Positions 22,852 through 30,638 of a DNA stretch of 50,521 bases are shown here, piece after piece. How positions within the stretch are numbered: position 1 is the stretch's first letter; every line of letters begins with the position of its first letter. The notes beneath the pieces are model-generated. The model saw only the letters and a program-made list of their open reading frames with translations, was not told the origin of the DNA and ran no database searches. The position numbers were made by a program, and so were the translations under genes. Source of the DNA: a virus; the IMG/VR virus record IMGVR_UViG_3300011113_000657, positions 1-50,521 of that record; one strand, 5' to 3'.

Positions 22852-23176
22852 ACTTTGTCAATTTATTGTTAAGAAATTTATTATAAGTAATATTAATTGG
22901 CCCAGAGAAATTAAAATCGCTCAAAAACTAGTAAAAAGATTTAATTCTTTTGAATTTTGGGACAATCTAAAACAATTAGCTAGTCCACCTCCATCATTAG
23001 CTTGGTTTCTTAAACCAGAAGGAAAGGCGTTTATTTTAAAAGAATACGAAGCATTCAAATTAAATTTAAATAAACAACTAATAATATTAAAAGAAAATAA
23101 AATAGGAGGAGATAAAAAAGTTTGCCAAAAGCCTAAAACTTTGCTACAATTTATAAGATATGGGAAGAAAACCTAA
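22832..23176 (+). CDS. Hypothetical protein, 114 residues
   Basis: I recognise no family. It is a small basic protein with the pattern INWPREIKIAQKLVKRF, then FWDNLKQLASPPPSLAWFL, ending in a Lys-rich tail. Its TTG start overlaps the end of the dehydratase gene by 20 bases and its stop overlaps the start of the recA-like gene by 17. A promoter for that gene lies inside its 3' end. The position directly before a recombinase and the basic composition would suit a DNA-associated accessory protein, but that is only context. Confidence 0.55.
   Translation: MKNINHKLCQFIVKKFIISNINWPREIKIAQKLVKRFNSFEFWDNLKQLASPPPSLAWFLKPEGKAFILKEYEAFKLNLNKQLIILKENKIGGDKKVCQKPKTLLQFIRYGKKT
23122..23150 (+). promoter_or_regulatory. 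Sigma-70-like promoter, leaderless ATG start
   Basis: TTGCCA (23122-23127), 17-base spacer, TACAAT (23145-23150), then 9 bases to the ATG at 23160. Confidence 0.7.
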
Positions 23177-24302
23177 AGAAGAAACGATTGAATCGTCTGG
23201 TCCAAGCGCATCAGATAGATTATTATCATTTTTAAAAGATAATAAAGAAGATCATTATAACTTCGAAGATGAAGTTTACTATAAAGTATCTACTGGTAGT
23301 TTAAACCTAGATATCGCCACAAGTGGTGGTTTATGTCCAGGCTTACATAGATTTATCGGTATGAATGAAGGCGGTAAAACTTCAGAAGCATTAGAAGTAA
23401 CAAAGAACTTTCTCAAAACTGTAGATAATTCTAGAGCTTTGCTATTTAAAGCAGAAGGAAGACTTAGTAAAGAGATCAAAGAACGATCTGGAATTAAGTT
23501 TGTTACTGACCCTAAAGAGTGGGTAGATGGAACATGCTTCATATTTGAATGTAATATTTTTGAAACTGTATCAGAATTAATGAAAGACTTAATTCAGTCC
23601 AATGATGAAAACAAGAGATACATATTTATTCTTGATTCAGTTGATGGATTAATGACTAAAGGTGATGCTCAAAAAAGTATGACAGAGGCAACAAAAGTTG
23701 CTGGTGGAGCAGTTATTTCTTCGATGTTAATGAAGAAAATCTCTCTTGCACTTTCTAAACGTGGTCATATGGCTATTTTTATTAGTCAAGTACGATCTGA
23801 TATTAAATTAGATCCTTACGCCGCTAATAAGGATATTCGTCAAACTACCGCTACTGGAGGAAATGCATTATTGCATTTTGCTAATTGGATTCTTGAGTTT
23901 GAACCAAAATTTAATAAAGACCTTATCCTAGAAAAACCAAACGATAAATATGATCCAATTAAAAATAAAATTATTGGACATAATGTTAAGATTGTTATTA
24001 AAAAATCTACAAATGAATCTACAAATTCTAAGATTCAATATCCAATCAAATATGGTCGTAAAGACGGATCTTCAGTTTGGAGAGAATATGAAGTTATTGA
24101 TCAAATCTTAGCTTGGGAATTCGCAACAGCTAAAGGAGCATGGGTTACTTTTTCCGATGAGATTATTGATGAACTTAAAAAGTCAAACCTAGAGCTTAAG
24201 AAGCAGCACCAAGGAATAGACAATCTAAGATCTTATCTTGAAGAAAATAAACCTATAGTAGATTATTTTTATACTAAATTTATTAATACGCTTGCGTCAT
24301 GA
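23160..24302 (+). CDS. RecA-like recombinase
   Basis: This 380-residue protein has a RecA-type ATPase core. YKVSTGSLNLDIATSGGLCPGL leads into the Walker A loop GMNEGGKTS (67-75), which differs from the usual GPESSGKTT at several positions but keeps GKT-S. RYIFILDSVDGLMTK is Walker B. AIFISQVRSDI and RQTTATGGNALLHFANWILE correspond to the motif ending in glutamine and to DNA-binding loop 2. It should coat single-stranded DNA and drive strand exchange in phage recombination and repair. It heads a group with a nuclease gene whose start overlaps its stop by 4 bases. I leave the symbol blank because recA and uvsX relatives cannot be told apart here. Confidence 0.9.
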   Translation: MGRKPKEETIESSGPSASDRLLSFLKDNKEDHYNFEDEVYYKVSTGSLNLDIATSGGLCPGLHRFIGMNEGGKTSEALEVTKNFLKTVDNSRALLFKAEGRLSKEIKERSGIKFVTDPKEWVDGTCFIFECNIFETVSELMKDLIQSNDENKRYIFILDSVDGLMTKGDAQKSMTEATKVAGGAVISSMLMKKISLALSKRGHMAIFISQVRSDIKLDPYAANKDIRQTTATGGNALLHFANWILEFEPKFNKDLILEKPNDKYDPIKNKIIGHNVKIVIKKSTNESTNSKIQYPIKYGRKDGSSVWREYEVIDQILAWEFATAKGAWVTFSDEIIDELKKSNLELKKQHQGIDNLRSYLEENKPIVDYFYTKFINTLAS

Positions 24303-24718
24303 GATTACTAAATATTAACGGCAAGCTCGTTAATAAAAATGTAAGAAATTATCTTGTAGATTGGGAGGGTAAAAGCCGCAGTAAACTTCAATTTAAATTC
24401 AAGCAATTTTTCTATCCTTATTGGAAAAATCATATTGTTTATGAGGAATTTCCAGTATATGGAAGTATGCTTAAAGTAGACATATTAAATGCAACAAAAA
24501 GGATAGCGGTTGAAATACAAGGCAATCAACACGAATCCTTTAATGAATTTTTTCATGATCATTCAAGATTAAAATATTTGCAAAGCATCAAAAGAGATGT
24601 AAAAAAAGAGAAATGGTTAGAAATGAATAATTTTAAATTTTTAGAATTGTATGAAAATGATCTAAAGACCTTATCGCCACAATATATAGAAGAAAAATGC
24701 GGAATTCTAATCATTTAA
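24299..24718 (+). CDS. PD-(D/E)XK-type nuclease, small
   Basis: This 139-residue protein has a compact PD-(D/E)XK-like core: an N-terminal E/K helix (SKLQFKFKQFFYPYW), then D61 in KVDILN and E72-x-Q74 in IAVEIQGNQH, with H78 and Lys/Arg after it. The D-x10-E-x-Q arrangement resembles very-short-patch-repair and DUF559-type enzymes. It should cleave DNA; its overlap with the recombinase stop suggests a role in recombination or repair. A perfect 8-bp inverted repeat, TATTAACG/CGTTAATA (24313-24320 and 24328-24335), lies 14 bases inside the gene and could damp translation. Confidence 0.7.
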   Translation: MRLLNINGKLVNKNVRNYLVDWEGKSRSKLQFKFKQFFYPYWKNHIVYEEFPVYGSMLKVDILNATKRIAVEIQGNQHESFNEFFHDHSRLKYLQSIKRDVKKEKWLEMNNFKFLELYENDLKTLSPQYIEEKCGILII

Positions 24719-24724
24719 GTGTAA
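24717..24724 (+). promoter_or_regulatory. AAGTGTAA-class promoter
   Basis: AAGTGTAA ends 9 bases before a GTG at 24734, overlapping the stop of the nuclease gene. The spacing equals that of the boxes at 8984, 38921 and 40569. Confidence 0.5.
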
Positions 24725-24733
24725 AAAGAATTG

Positions 24734-25006
24734 GTGACTAATAAAAAGACTTTTAAAATTCCAGATTCTCTTTTGAAGCAAATTGATGAGTGCAGTTTTG
24801 GCGGATATATAATGTTTAATTTTTCAAGCAAAGGCGAACCTCAAGTTTTTACAAAATTTGATAATCAAATAAATGCTATGGCCCTTTTATATTATGTAAA
24901 TACTTGGAGTCAAAGCGTAGATCAATTAAATCTAGAAGCAACAACAGATCAAATAGCAAGAACAAACCAAGAAGACGATTTCGATAATCCAGAAGATAAA
25001 GATTAA
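24734..25006 (+). CDS. Small hypothetical protein, 90 residues
   Basis: I recognise no family. It contains KIPDSLLKQIDECSFGGYIMF followed by a beta-like stretch and an acidic C-terminus (QEDDFDNPEDKD). I place the start at GTG 24734 from the late-type box 9 bases upstream; TTG at 24731 is the alternative and adds one residue. An acidic tail on a small protein between recombination and replication genes could mean binding to a basic partner or mimicry of DNA, but nothing here proves it. The promoter of the helicase gene starts just after its stop. Confidence 0.55.
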   Translation: MTNKKTFKIPDSLLKQIDECSFGGYIMFNFSSKGEPQVFTKFDNQINAMALLYYVNTWSQSVDQLNLEATTDQIARTNQEDDFDNPEDKD

Positions 25007-25009
25007 AAC

Positions 25010-25038
25010 TTGACTTTTAATTTTTGTTTTGGTATCAT
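25010..25038 (+). promoter_or_regulatory. Sigma-70-like promoter, leaderless ATG start
   Basis: TTGACT (25010-25015), 17-base spacer, TATCAT (25033-25038), then 9 bases to the ATG at 25048. It probably drives dnaB, thyX, primase and the Cas4/RecB-like nuclease. Confidence 0.8.
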
Positions 25039-25047
25039 ATATATTGA

Positions 25048-26532
25048 ATGATTTACTCTTTACAAGTAGAAAGACACGTATTAAGCGGGTTACTTAAACA
25101 TCAAGATCTATTTGCAGATATTGATGTATTTTTAACCGAAAATGATTTTTATAATGATGTTCATTCATCAATATATACTGTATTTAAAAATATAAAACAT
25201 AAGGGTGAAAATGTAGACAAAGTATTATTAGCAGAAAAGATTAAGAATCTAGGTATCTCATTCAAAGATGAAATTAATATTTTTGATTATATTGATAATT
25301 TAAGTTTTTCGCAAATTACTGAAGAAGCAACCTTAAATGCCTGTAAGGAATTAATTAAATTAAGAATCCGTAGAGAAATATCTCAAACCGCTGATAAACT
25401 AAAAGAATATGTCAACAAAAATTCAGAAGATTCTGTTGATCAAATTATCGGCAAGATAGATCAAATGTATAATAAAAAGATTTCAGCATATTCAGAAAAT
25501 GATATGCCAATCAATATATTTGCCGAGGTAGAAGATCTTGTAGAAGAAATTGGAAATGCGCCAAAAGATGACACCGGATTAATAACTCCTTATTCTGAAT
25601 TTAATAGAATGTATGGTGGTTTAAAGAATGGCAATATTTACGCTATTGCAAGTAGGCCAGGTCAAGGAAAATCAACTTGGTTAAATGATATTTGCTTTAA
25701 AACTTCTATTAATCCCAAGAATAAAACCAAAACTCTTATTCTTGATACCGAAATGCAAACAGTAGACATTCAATTAAGAATGGTCGCATCACTAACTGAT
25801 GTACCAGTTTGGTATCTTGAGACTGGTAACTGGCGTAAAAATGAAGAAATGACAAAAAAGGTTAGAGCAGCTTGGGCAAAAGTAAAAACATATGAATATT
25901 TTCATTATCACGTAGGCAATAAAAACATTGATCAAGTATGTTCTATTATTCGTAGATGGTATCTTTCTAAAGTTGGTCGCGGCAATCAAGCGATGATTGC
26001 ATATGATTACATTAAATTAACAGGAGAGAAAGTAAGTCAAAATTGGGCGGAGCATCAAGCTATTGGTGAAAAGATTGATAAACTCAAAAGAATTTCCGAA
26101 GAAATTCATTGTCCAATTATAACCGCGATGCAGTTGAATAGAACAGGAGAAAATTTTAATCGTAATTCAAATAATGTAGTTGATGATAGTTCAGTTATTT
26201 CACTTTCAGATAGACTACAGTGGTTTGCTTCGTTTGTAGCTATTTTTCGAAGGAAGACTCTGGATGAAGTAACTCTTGATGGTCAAGCATTTGGTACTCA
26301 TAAGTTGATTCCAACTAAAACTAGATTTCAAGGTAAAGATGCTGCTGGTCATCAAGATTTAGTAAGAAGACTAGATTCTGCCGGCAAAGAGATTTGGGCA
26401 CAAAATTATCTTAATTATCAAGTAACAAATTTTAATATTGAAGAAAGAGGTTCTTTAAGAGATGTTGCTGAAAGGCAAAGAGAGCAATACGAACTCACAG
26501 ATCAAAATGCAAATGATGGAGAATTATTATGA
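25048..26532 (+). CDS. dnaB: Replicative DNA helicase, DnaB type
   Basis: This 494-residue protein matches DnaB in length and order. The N-terminal domain starts with ERHVLSGLLKHQDLFADI, and the RecA-like motor domain has Walker A ASRPGQGKSTW (K208 in GKST). TLILDTEMQ (motif H1a) follows, then MIAYDYIKL (Walker B), ITAMQLNR (motif H3 with Gln) and SLSDRLQWFASFVAIFRR. It unwinds DNA at the phage fork and should work with the primase and polymerase encoded to its right. Its stop overlaps the thyX start by 4 bases. Confidence 0.94.
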   Translation: MIYSLQVERHVLSGLLKHQDLFADIDVFLTENDFYNDVHSSIYTVFKNIKHKGENVDKVLLAEKIKNLGISFKDEINIFDYIDNLSFSQITEEATLNACKELIKLRIRREISQTADKLKEYVNKNSEDSVDQIIGKIDQMYNKKISAYSENDMPINIFAEVEDLVEEIGNAPKDDTGLITPYSEFNRMYGGLKNGNIYAIASRPGQGKSTWLNDICFKTSINPKNKTKTLILDTEMQTVDIQLRMVASLTDVPVWYLETGNWRKNEEMTKKVRAAWAKVKTYEYFHYHVGNKNIDQVCSIIRRWYLSKVGRGNQAMIAYDYIKLTGEKVSQNWAEHQAIGEKIDKLKRISEEIHCPIITAMQLNRTGENFNRNSNNVVDDSSVISLSDRLQWFASFVAIFRRKTLDEVTLDGQAFGTHKLIPTKTRFQGKDAAGHQDLVRRLDSAGKEIWAQNYLNYQVTNFNIEERGSLRDVAERQREQYELTDQNANDGELL

Positions 26533-27185
26533 ACGTAGAACTAATATCAATTACAAAACCAGAAATTAAAGGAATTAAAAACGCAGAAGATTTGGTGGCT
26601 TATTGCGCCAGAGTAAGTAATCCATCTAATCAAATGAATGTAGAAACTGCACCAAAATTATTGAAATTTTTAATTAAACATAAACATTGGAGTCCATTTG
26701 AATTAGTAGATATGTGTCTAGAGATAAAGACAAGTAGAGCTATTGCAGCTCAAATTTTACGTCATAGATCTTTTTCATTTCAAGAATTCAGCCAAAGGTA
26801 TAGTCTTGCTAATGAATACGAAGATATTGAATTAAGATTACAAGGAGATAAAAATAGACAAGTTGGAGAAAAGCTACTACCAACAGGTACAGATGCTTAT
26901 GATAAAATTAATGAACTTTTGATAGAATCTTTATCATTATCACAACACTGTTACGAAACAATGATAGAAAATGGAGTAGCAAAAGAGGTCGCCAGAATGA
27001 TTTTACCTCTAACAACTCAAACGACTATGTATATGAAGGGATCATTGAGAAGTTGGATTCATTATATTGAATTGAGAACTGAACAGAATACCCAAAAAGA
27101 ACATAGAGAAATTGCTGATAGATGTAAGAAAATATTTATTAAAGAATTTCCTACTATAAGTGAGGCTTTAGAATGGAACAAATAA
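26529..27185 (+). CDS. thyX: Flavin-dependent thymidylate synthase
   Basis: This 218-residue protein makes dTMP from dUMP using FAD and methylene-tetrahydrofolate. The signature RHR-x7-S is present as RHRSFSFQEFSQRY (residues 78-91). The C-terminal part holds LPLTTQTTMYMKGSLRSWIHY, the substrate-binding R-x-W block, and LRTEQNTQKEHREIA. It lies in the replication operon next to helicase and primase and complements the ribonucleotide reductase at 2849-6172. The ATG overlaps the dnaB stop, and its 3' end overlaps the primase gene by 13 bases. Confidence 0.95.
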   Translation: MNVELISITKPEIKGIKNAEDLVAYCARVSNPSNQMNVETAPKLLKFLIKHKHWSPFELVDMCLEIKTSRAIAAQILRHRSFSFQEFSQRYSLANEYEDIELRLQGDKNRQVGEKLLPTGTDAYDKINELLIESLSLSQHCYETMIENGVAKEVARMILPLTTQTTMYMKGSLRSWIHYIELRTEQNTQKEHREIADRCKKIFIKEFPTISEALEWNK

Positions 27186-28078
27186 GCGTATATGAAATCC
27201 TAACGGAATTAGGGTATCAGTTAAAAGATTATGGCAAAGAATTTAGGGCTAAGCCTCTATATAGAGATAGTGATAATGATACTGTTTTAAGAATTTATAA
27301 AGATACAGGCAAATGGTTTGACTTTAAACAAAATATTAGCGGCGATATAAATTCCCTTGTTAGACTTACGTTAAAGATTGATGATCCAGATAAAGCGCAA
27401 GAATGGTTAAAAAATAAAAATTTTCATATTAACTATAGCATAGAATATATAAAACCTATTTTAAAATCAACAAAAAAATTCGATCTAAATCTTTTAGATA
27501 ATCTTGAAAACAACAATTCTTATTGGAATAAAAGAGGTATTACTGACATTACATTAAACCCATTTAAAGGTGGAGTTGGTAAAGCTGGTAAAATGAAGAA
27601 TAGATATGTTTTCCCAATATTTGATATTAAAAATGATATCATAGGTTTTTCTGGTAGAGATATAACGAATCTTTCTAAAATTAAATGGAAACATCTTGGT
27701 GAAAAAAATGACTTTCTTTATCCTTTATTTTTAAACTCTCAGATTATAGAAAATCAAAAAGAAATAATCTTGGTTGAAAGTATAGGCGATATGCTTAGCT
27801 TATGGCAGGCAGATATTAAAAATGTTTTAGTAACATTTGGCACAAATCTTAGTCTTGGTATTTTAAATTATTGTTTGAAAATTGATGTAAAGAAAATTTA
27901 TATTAGTTTAAATAATGATTCTAATAAAAATAACGCTGGTAATATTGGAGCCGAAAAAGCTCAAGCAAGACTTAAAAGGTATTTTGATGATAAACAACTT
28001 AAAATTACACTACCAATAAAAAAAGATTTTGGCGAGATGAATAAAGAAGAAATTTTACAATGGAAAGCAAATCTTTAA
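27173..28078 (+). CDS. DNA primase, DnaG-like with Toprim domain
   Basis: This 301-residue protein resembles short phage primases. The N-terminal part (FRAKPLYRDSDNDTVLRIYK, then WFDFKQNISGDINSLVRL) has the shape of the CHC2 zinc-binding domain, but without its cysteines. A catalytic core follows (YWNKRGITDITLNPF, RYVFPIFDIKNDIIGFSGRD), then a Toprim domain with ILVESIGDMLSL (catalytic Glu) and IYISLNNDSNKNNAGNIGAE. In the last segment the usual DxD reads N-N-D. It should lay RNA primers for the phage fork. It overlaps both thyX and the next nuclease gene by a few codons. Confidence 0.8.
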   Translation: MEQISVYEILTELGYQLKDYGKEFRAKPLYRDSDNDTVLRIYKDTGKWFDFKQNISGDINSLVRLTLKIDDPDKAQEWLKNKNFHINYSIEYIKPILKSTKKFDLNLLDNLENNNSYWNKRGITDITLNPFKGGVGKAGKMKNRYVFPIFDIKNDIIGFSGRDITNLSKIKWKHLGEKNDFLYPLFLNSQIIENQKEIILVESIGDMLSLWQADIKNVLVTFGTNLSLGILNYCLKIDVKKIYISLNNDSNKNNAGNIGAEKAQARLKRYFDDKQLKITLPIKKDFGEMNKEEILQWKANL

Positions 28079-29004
28079 AAATTTTATCTGCATCTAGAAT
28101 TAAAACTCTTGAAACTTGTTCTTGGGTTTATTGGAACAATTATCATGCTAAAGTTCCTCAAACTCAAAATGATGGAAGTCTTAGAGGTACAATTTGTCAT
28201 ACAGTTTTTGAACTTCTATTAAATCCAAAACATAAACATCATTATAATAAAATTATAAAAAAGAATTCTATTAAAGGCAGCAAAGCTATTACCCGATTAG
28301 TAAAAAAATTAAAAGTTAAAGTCGGACTAGATGAATCAAATTTTGAAATTTTAGATCAAATGATTATGGTTGGACTAAAACATGATTTTTTTGGTGAAAA
28401 AGATGGTGAAATTGTATCTCCAGAATATGCATTTGAAATTAAAAATGATAACCCTAAATATCATATTAAGGGCTTTATTGATAAGCCTATTAAATCAAAA
28501 AATAAAATGGTTATAATTGACTATAAAAGCTCTAAAGCTAAATTTAGGGGAGATGACCTCGAAGCTAATATTCAAGCTATGATGTATAGTTTAGCTAGTA
28601 AAAAACTTTGGCCTAAACTTAAACCTATAGTTCGATTTTTATTTCTTAGATTTCCTAAACAACCAATACAAGAACTTGAGTTCACGGAAGATCAAATAAA
28701 AGGATTTGAACATTATCTTGAGCATATTAATAATTATATTAATAATTTTGATGAAAACTCTGCTAAAGCTAATTTTGCACTAGATAATGATAAAAGTAAA
28801 TGGATGTGTGGAATAGGTAATTGGAGATGTCCCTATAGGGATGCTTATGAATATTATGTAAAATTAAATGAAAAGGGAGAGGTCGTTGAATCTAGTTTAA
28901 CTGAAGATTTTAAAGATATTAAAGGATATACAATAGAAAAAAGAAAATATCAAGGATGTCCTAAGTTTAATACTCAAAAAACAAAAGATGACTTTTTAGA
29001 TTGA
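28060..29004 (+). CDS. Cas4/RecB-like PD-(D/E)XK nuclease with probable Fe-S cluster
   Basis: This 314-residue protein matches the PDDEXK_1 group. It has SASRIKTLETCSWVYW at the N-terminus, H47 in GTICHTVFE, D141 in KGFIDKP, the core D154-Y-K156 in VIIDYKSSKA, and Q172-x3-Y176. Four cysteines, C20, C250, C257 and C300, have the one-plus-three arrangement of the iron-sulphur cluster in Cas4 and AddB nucleases. It is probably a single-stranded DNA exonuclease in replication or recombination. There is no CRISPR array nearby, so an adaptation role is unlikely. Its stop codon is part of the next promoter's -35 box. Confidence 0.82.
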   Translation: MESKSLKILSASRIKTLETCSWVYWNNYHAKVPQTQNDGSLRGTICHTVFELLLNPKHKHHYNKIIKKNSIKGSKAITRLVKKLKVKVGLDESNFEILDQMIMVGLKHDFFGEKDGEIVSPEYAFEIKNDNPKYHIKGFIDKPIKSKNKMVIIDYKSSKAKFRGDDLEANIQAMMYSLASKKLWPKLKPIVRFLFLRFPKQPIQELEFTEDQIKGFEHYLEHINNYINNFDENSAKANFALDNDKSKWMCGIGNWRCPYRDAYEYYVKLNEKGEVVESSLTEDFKDIKGYTIEKRKYQGCPKFNTQKTKDDFLD

Positions 29005-29029
29005 TTATTATACATAACTATGTTATAGT
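29001..29029 (+). promoter_or_regulatory. Sigma-70-like promoter, leaderless ATG start
   Basis: TTGATT (29001-29006), 17-base spacer, TATAGT (29024-29029), then 7 bases to the ATG at 29037. The TGA stop of the preceding nuclease gene is inside the -35 box. Confidence 0.75.
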
Positions 29030-29036
29030 TAGCAAA

Positions 29037-29783
29037 ATGATACCACTATTTAAATCACATTATTCTTTGGGTAGATCAATTCTTACCCTTGAAGATAAGA
29101 ATGATGCGGATGATTATCCAGAATCTATAATTCAAATAGCCAAAGAGAATAAATTAAAAGAAATATATTTGGTTGAAGATAATATGTCCTCTTTCTTAGA
29201 GGCATATACTAATACAATAAATAATAATATTAAATTAAATTATGGTCTAAGGGTATCAGTTACAGAATCTATAAATGATAAAACAGAAGAATCTAGACAG
29301 AAAACATCTAAAATTATTATTTTCTTTAGAAATAAAAAGGGTCACGAATCTTTAACTAAATTGTTTAGTATCGCTGCAAAGACAGGTTTCTATTATGAAC
29401 CAAGACTAGATTATGAAATTCTTGAAAATAACTGGTCAGAAGATCTAATCTTATCTATCCCCTTTTATGACTCTTTTATATTTAATAATACTTTGAGAAA
29501 TTCTATATGTATTCCTCAGTTTAATTTTACCAAACCAATAGCCTTTGTTGAAGACAATGATTTACCATTTGACTTGATTGTTAGCAGTAAGATCCAAAAT
29601 TACGCTCAAGAAAATTGTCTAGAACTTTATAAGACAAAAAGTATTTATTATAAAAAAAGAAAAGACTTTAAAACATATTTAACATTCCGCTGCATTAACA
29701 ATAGAAGTATACTCAATAAGCCAGAGCTTGAACATATGTCAAGTAATGAATTTTGTTTCGAAAGCTATTCGGAGACAAAATAA
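29037..29783 (+). CDS. PHP-domain-like N-terminal part of a split DnaE polymerase
   Basis: This 248-residue protein begins MIPLFKSHYSLGRSILTLED, resembling the 'F.hLH.HS.YSLldg' start of the PHP domain of bacterial DNA polymerase III alpha. Next comes a helical stretch, IQIAKENKLKEIYLVEDNMS, in the place of 'lv..A...g...laiTDh..m', and LNYGLRVSV in place of 'pI.G.E'. KIIIFFRNKKGHESLTKLFS matches 'l.llakn..Gy.nL..l.s'. Most metal ligands are lost (HxH reads FKS, TDH reads VED), so phosphatase or proofreading activity is unlikely. The remaining alpha subunit is encoded separately at 30619. The promoter fixes the ATG at 29037. It overlaps the exonuclease gene by one base. Confidence 0.7.
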   Translation: MIPLFKSHYSLGRSILTLEDKNDADDYPESIIQIAKENKLKEIYLVEDNMSSFLEAYTNTINNNIKLNYGLRVSVTESINDKTEESRQKTSKIIIFFRNKKGHESLTKLFSIAAKTGFYYEPRLDYEILENNWSEDLILSIPFYDSFIFNNTLRNSICIPQFNFTKPIAFVEDNDLPFDLIVSSKIQNYAQENCLELYKTKSIYYKKRKDFKTYLTFRCINNRSILNKPELEHMSSNEFCFESYSETK

Positions 29784-30421
29784 TGGACGAGCATTTATTA
29801 AGATACGATAAGAAAAAGACTCTCGTTTTTATTGACTGCGAGACATTTAATCTTTGTTTAAATTTTTGTCATAATTTACCTTGGCAAATTGCCATGATAA
29901 AAGCAAAGGGAGATCAAAAGATTGACGAAAAGAATTTTTACCTTAAATGGCAAACTGATTTAAAGATTAGCCAGGACGCAGCAAGAATCACAAGATATGA
30001 TCATAAAAAAGTTCAAAAAGAAGGCCATGATCCAAAAGAGATATTTCCAACAATTAAAGATTGGCTAGACCACGCAGATTATATTATTGGTCATAATACT
30101 ATTGGATTTGATATTTATTTAATAAAAGAGTATTATAAATCTATGGGATGTAATTGGCATCATTTAGTTAACAAATTTATTGATACAAATGCAATTGCTA
30201 GAGGCATAAAATATGGAATTCTATATAGTCCAAAAGAAAGTTTAATTGAATATCAATATAAAATATATCACACAAGAAAGAAAAATGTTAAAAGTTCCTT
30301 GACTGCTTTAGGTAAAGAAAATGGAATTGAACATGATTACGATAGACTTCACGATGCAATAAACGATCTTGACTTAAATATAAAAGTATGGAATAAATTG
30401 AAATGGCAAATAGAGGTATAA
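29783..30421 (+). CDS. DEDDh 3'-5' exonuclease (DnaQ-like proofreading subunit)
   Basis: This 212-residue protein has all DEDDh residues: D18 and E20 in FIDCETF (Exo I), D110 in IGHNTIGFDIYLI (Exo II), and H190 with D195 in HDAINDLD (Exo III). The fold and motif spacing match the epsilon subunit of DNA polymerase III. It lies between the PHP-like and polymerase parts of the split DnaE, so a proofreading role with that polymerase is the natural reading. The ATG in TAATG with the previous stop is preferred over an in-frame TTG 30 bases earlier. The next gene starts 1 base after the stop. Confidence 0.87.
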   Translation: MDEHLLRYDKKKTLVFIDCETFNLCLNFCHNLPWQIAMIKAKGDQKIDEKNFYLKWQTDLKISQDAARITRYDHKKVQKEGHDPKEIFPTIKDWLDHADYIIGHNTIGFDIYLIKEYYKSMGCNWHHLVNKFIDTNAIARGIKYGILYSPKESLIEYQYKIYHTRKKNVKSSLTALGKENGIEHDYDRLHDAINDLDLNIKVWNKLKWQIEV

Positions 30422-30422
30422 T

Positions 30423-30638
30423 ATGGCTTCACTAGATGATATTTATGATATGATTCAAAAATTAGATGATGCAAATATTGAGTATCTTTTAATCACCATA
30501 CAAAAAGGTAAAAAGATAGGTAAAGCGGATGTCTTTTATTCTTTAAAAGATAAAAATTCAATGAAAGTCCTAACAGAGGGATTAAATAAATTTACAAAGG
30601 AAGTTGATAGACTAGACGATGAAGGCAAATTTGAATAA
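30423..30638 (+). CDS. Small acidic protein within the polymerase operon
   Basis: This 71-residue protein (MASLDDIYDMIQKLDDANIE...) is charged and mostly helical, with no family I recognise. It begins directly after the exonuclease and overlaps the polymerase gene by 20 bases. In other phages and bacteria small helical subunits link the exonuclease to the polymerase (as theta does in E. coli), so a stabilising subunit is conceivable, but the sequence alone gives no proof. Confidence 0.6.
   Translation: MASLDDIYDMIQKLDDANIEYLLITIQKGKKIGKADVFYSLKDKNSMKVLTEGLNKFTKEVDRLDDEGKFE

Noticed and set aside
28060-29004. Cas4-like gene as a sign of a CRISPR-Cas locus.
   Set aside because: No direct repeats with spacers and no cas1, cas2 or effector gene are visible in the window.
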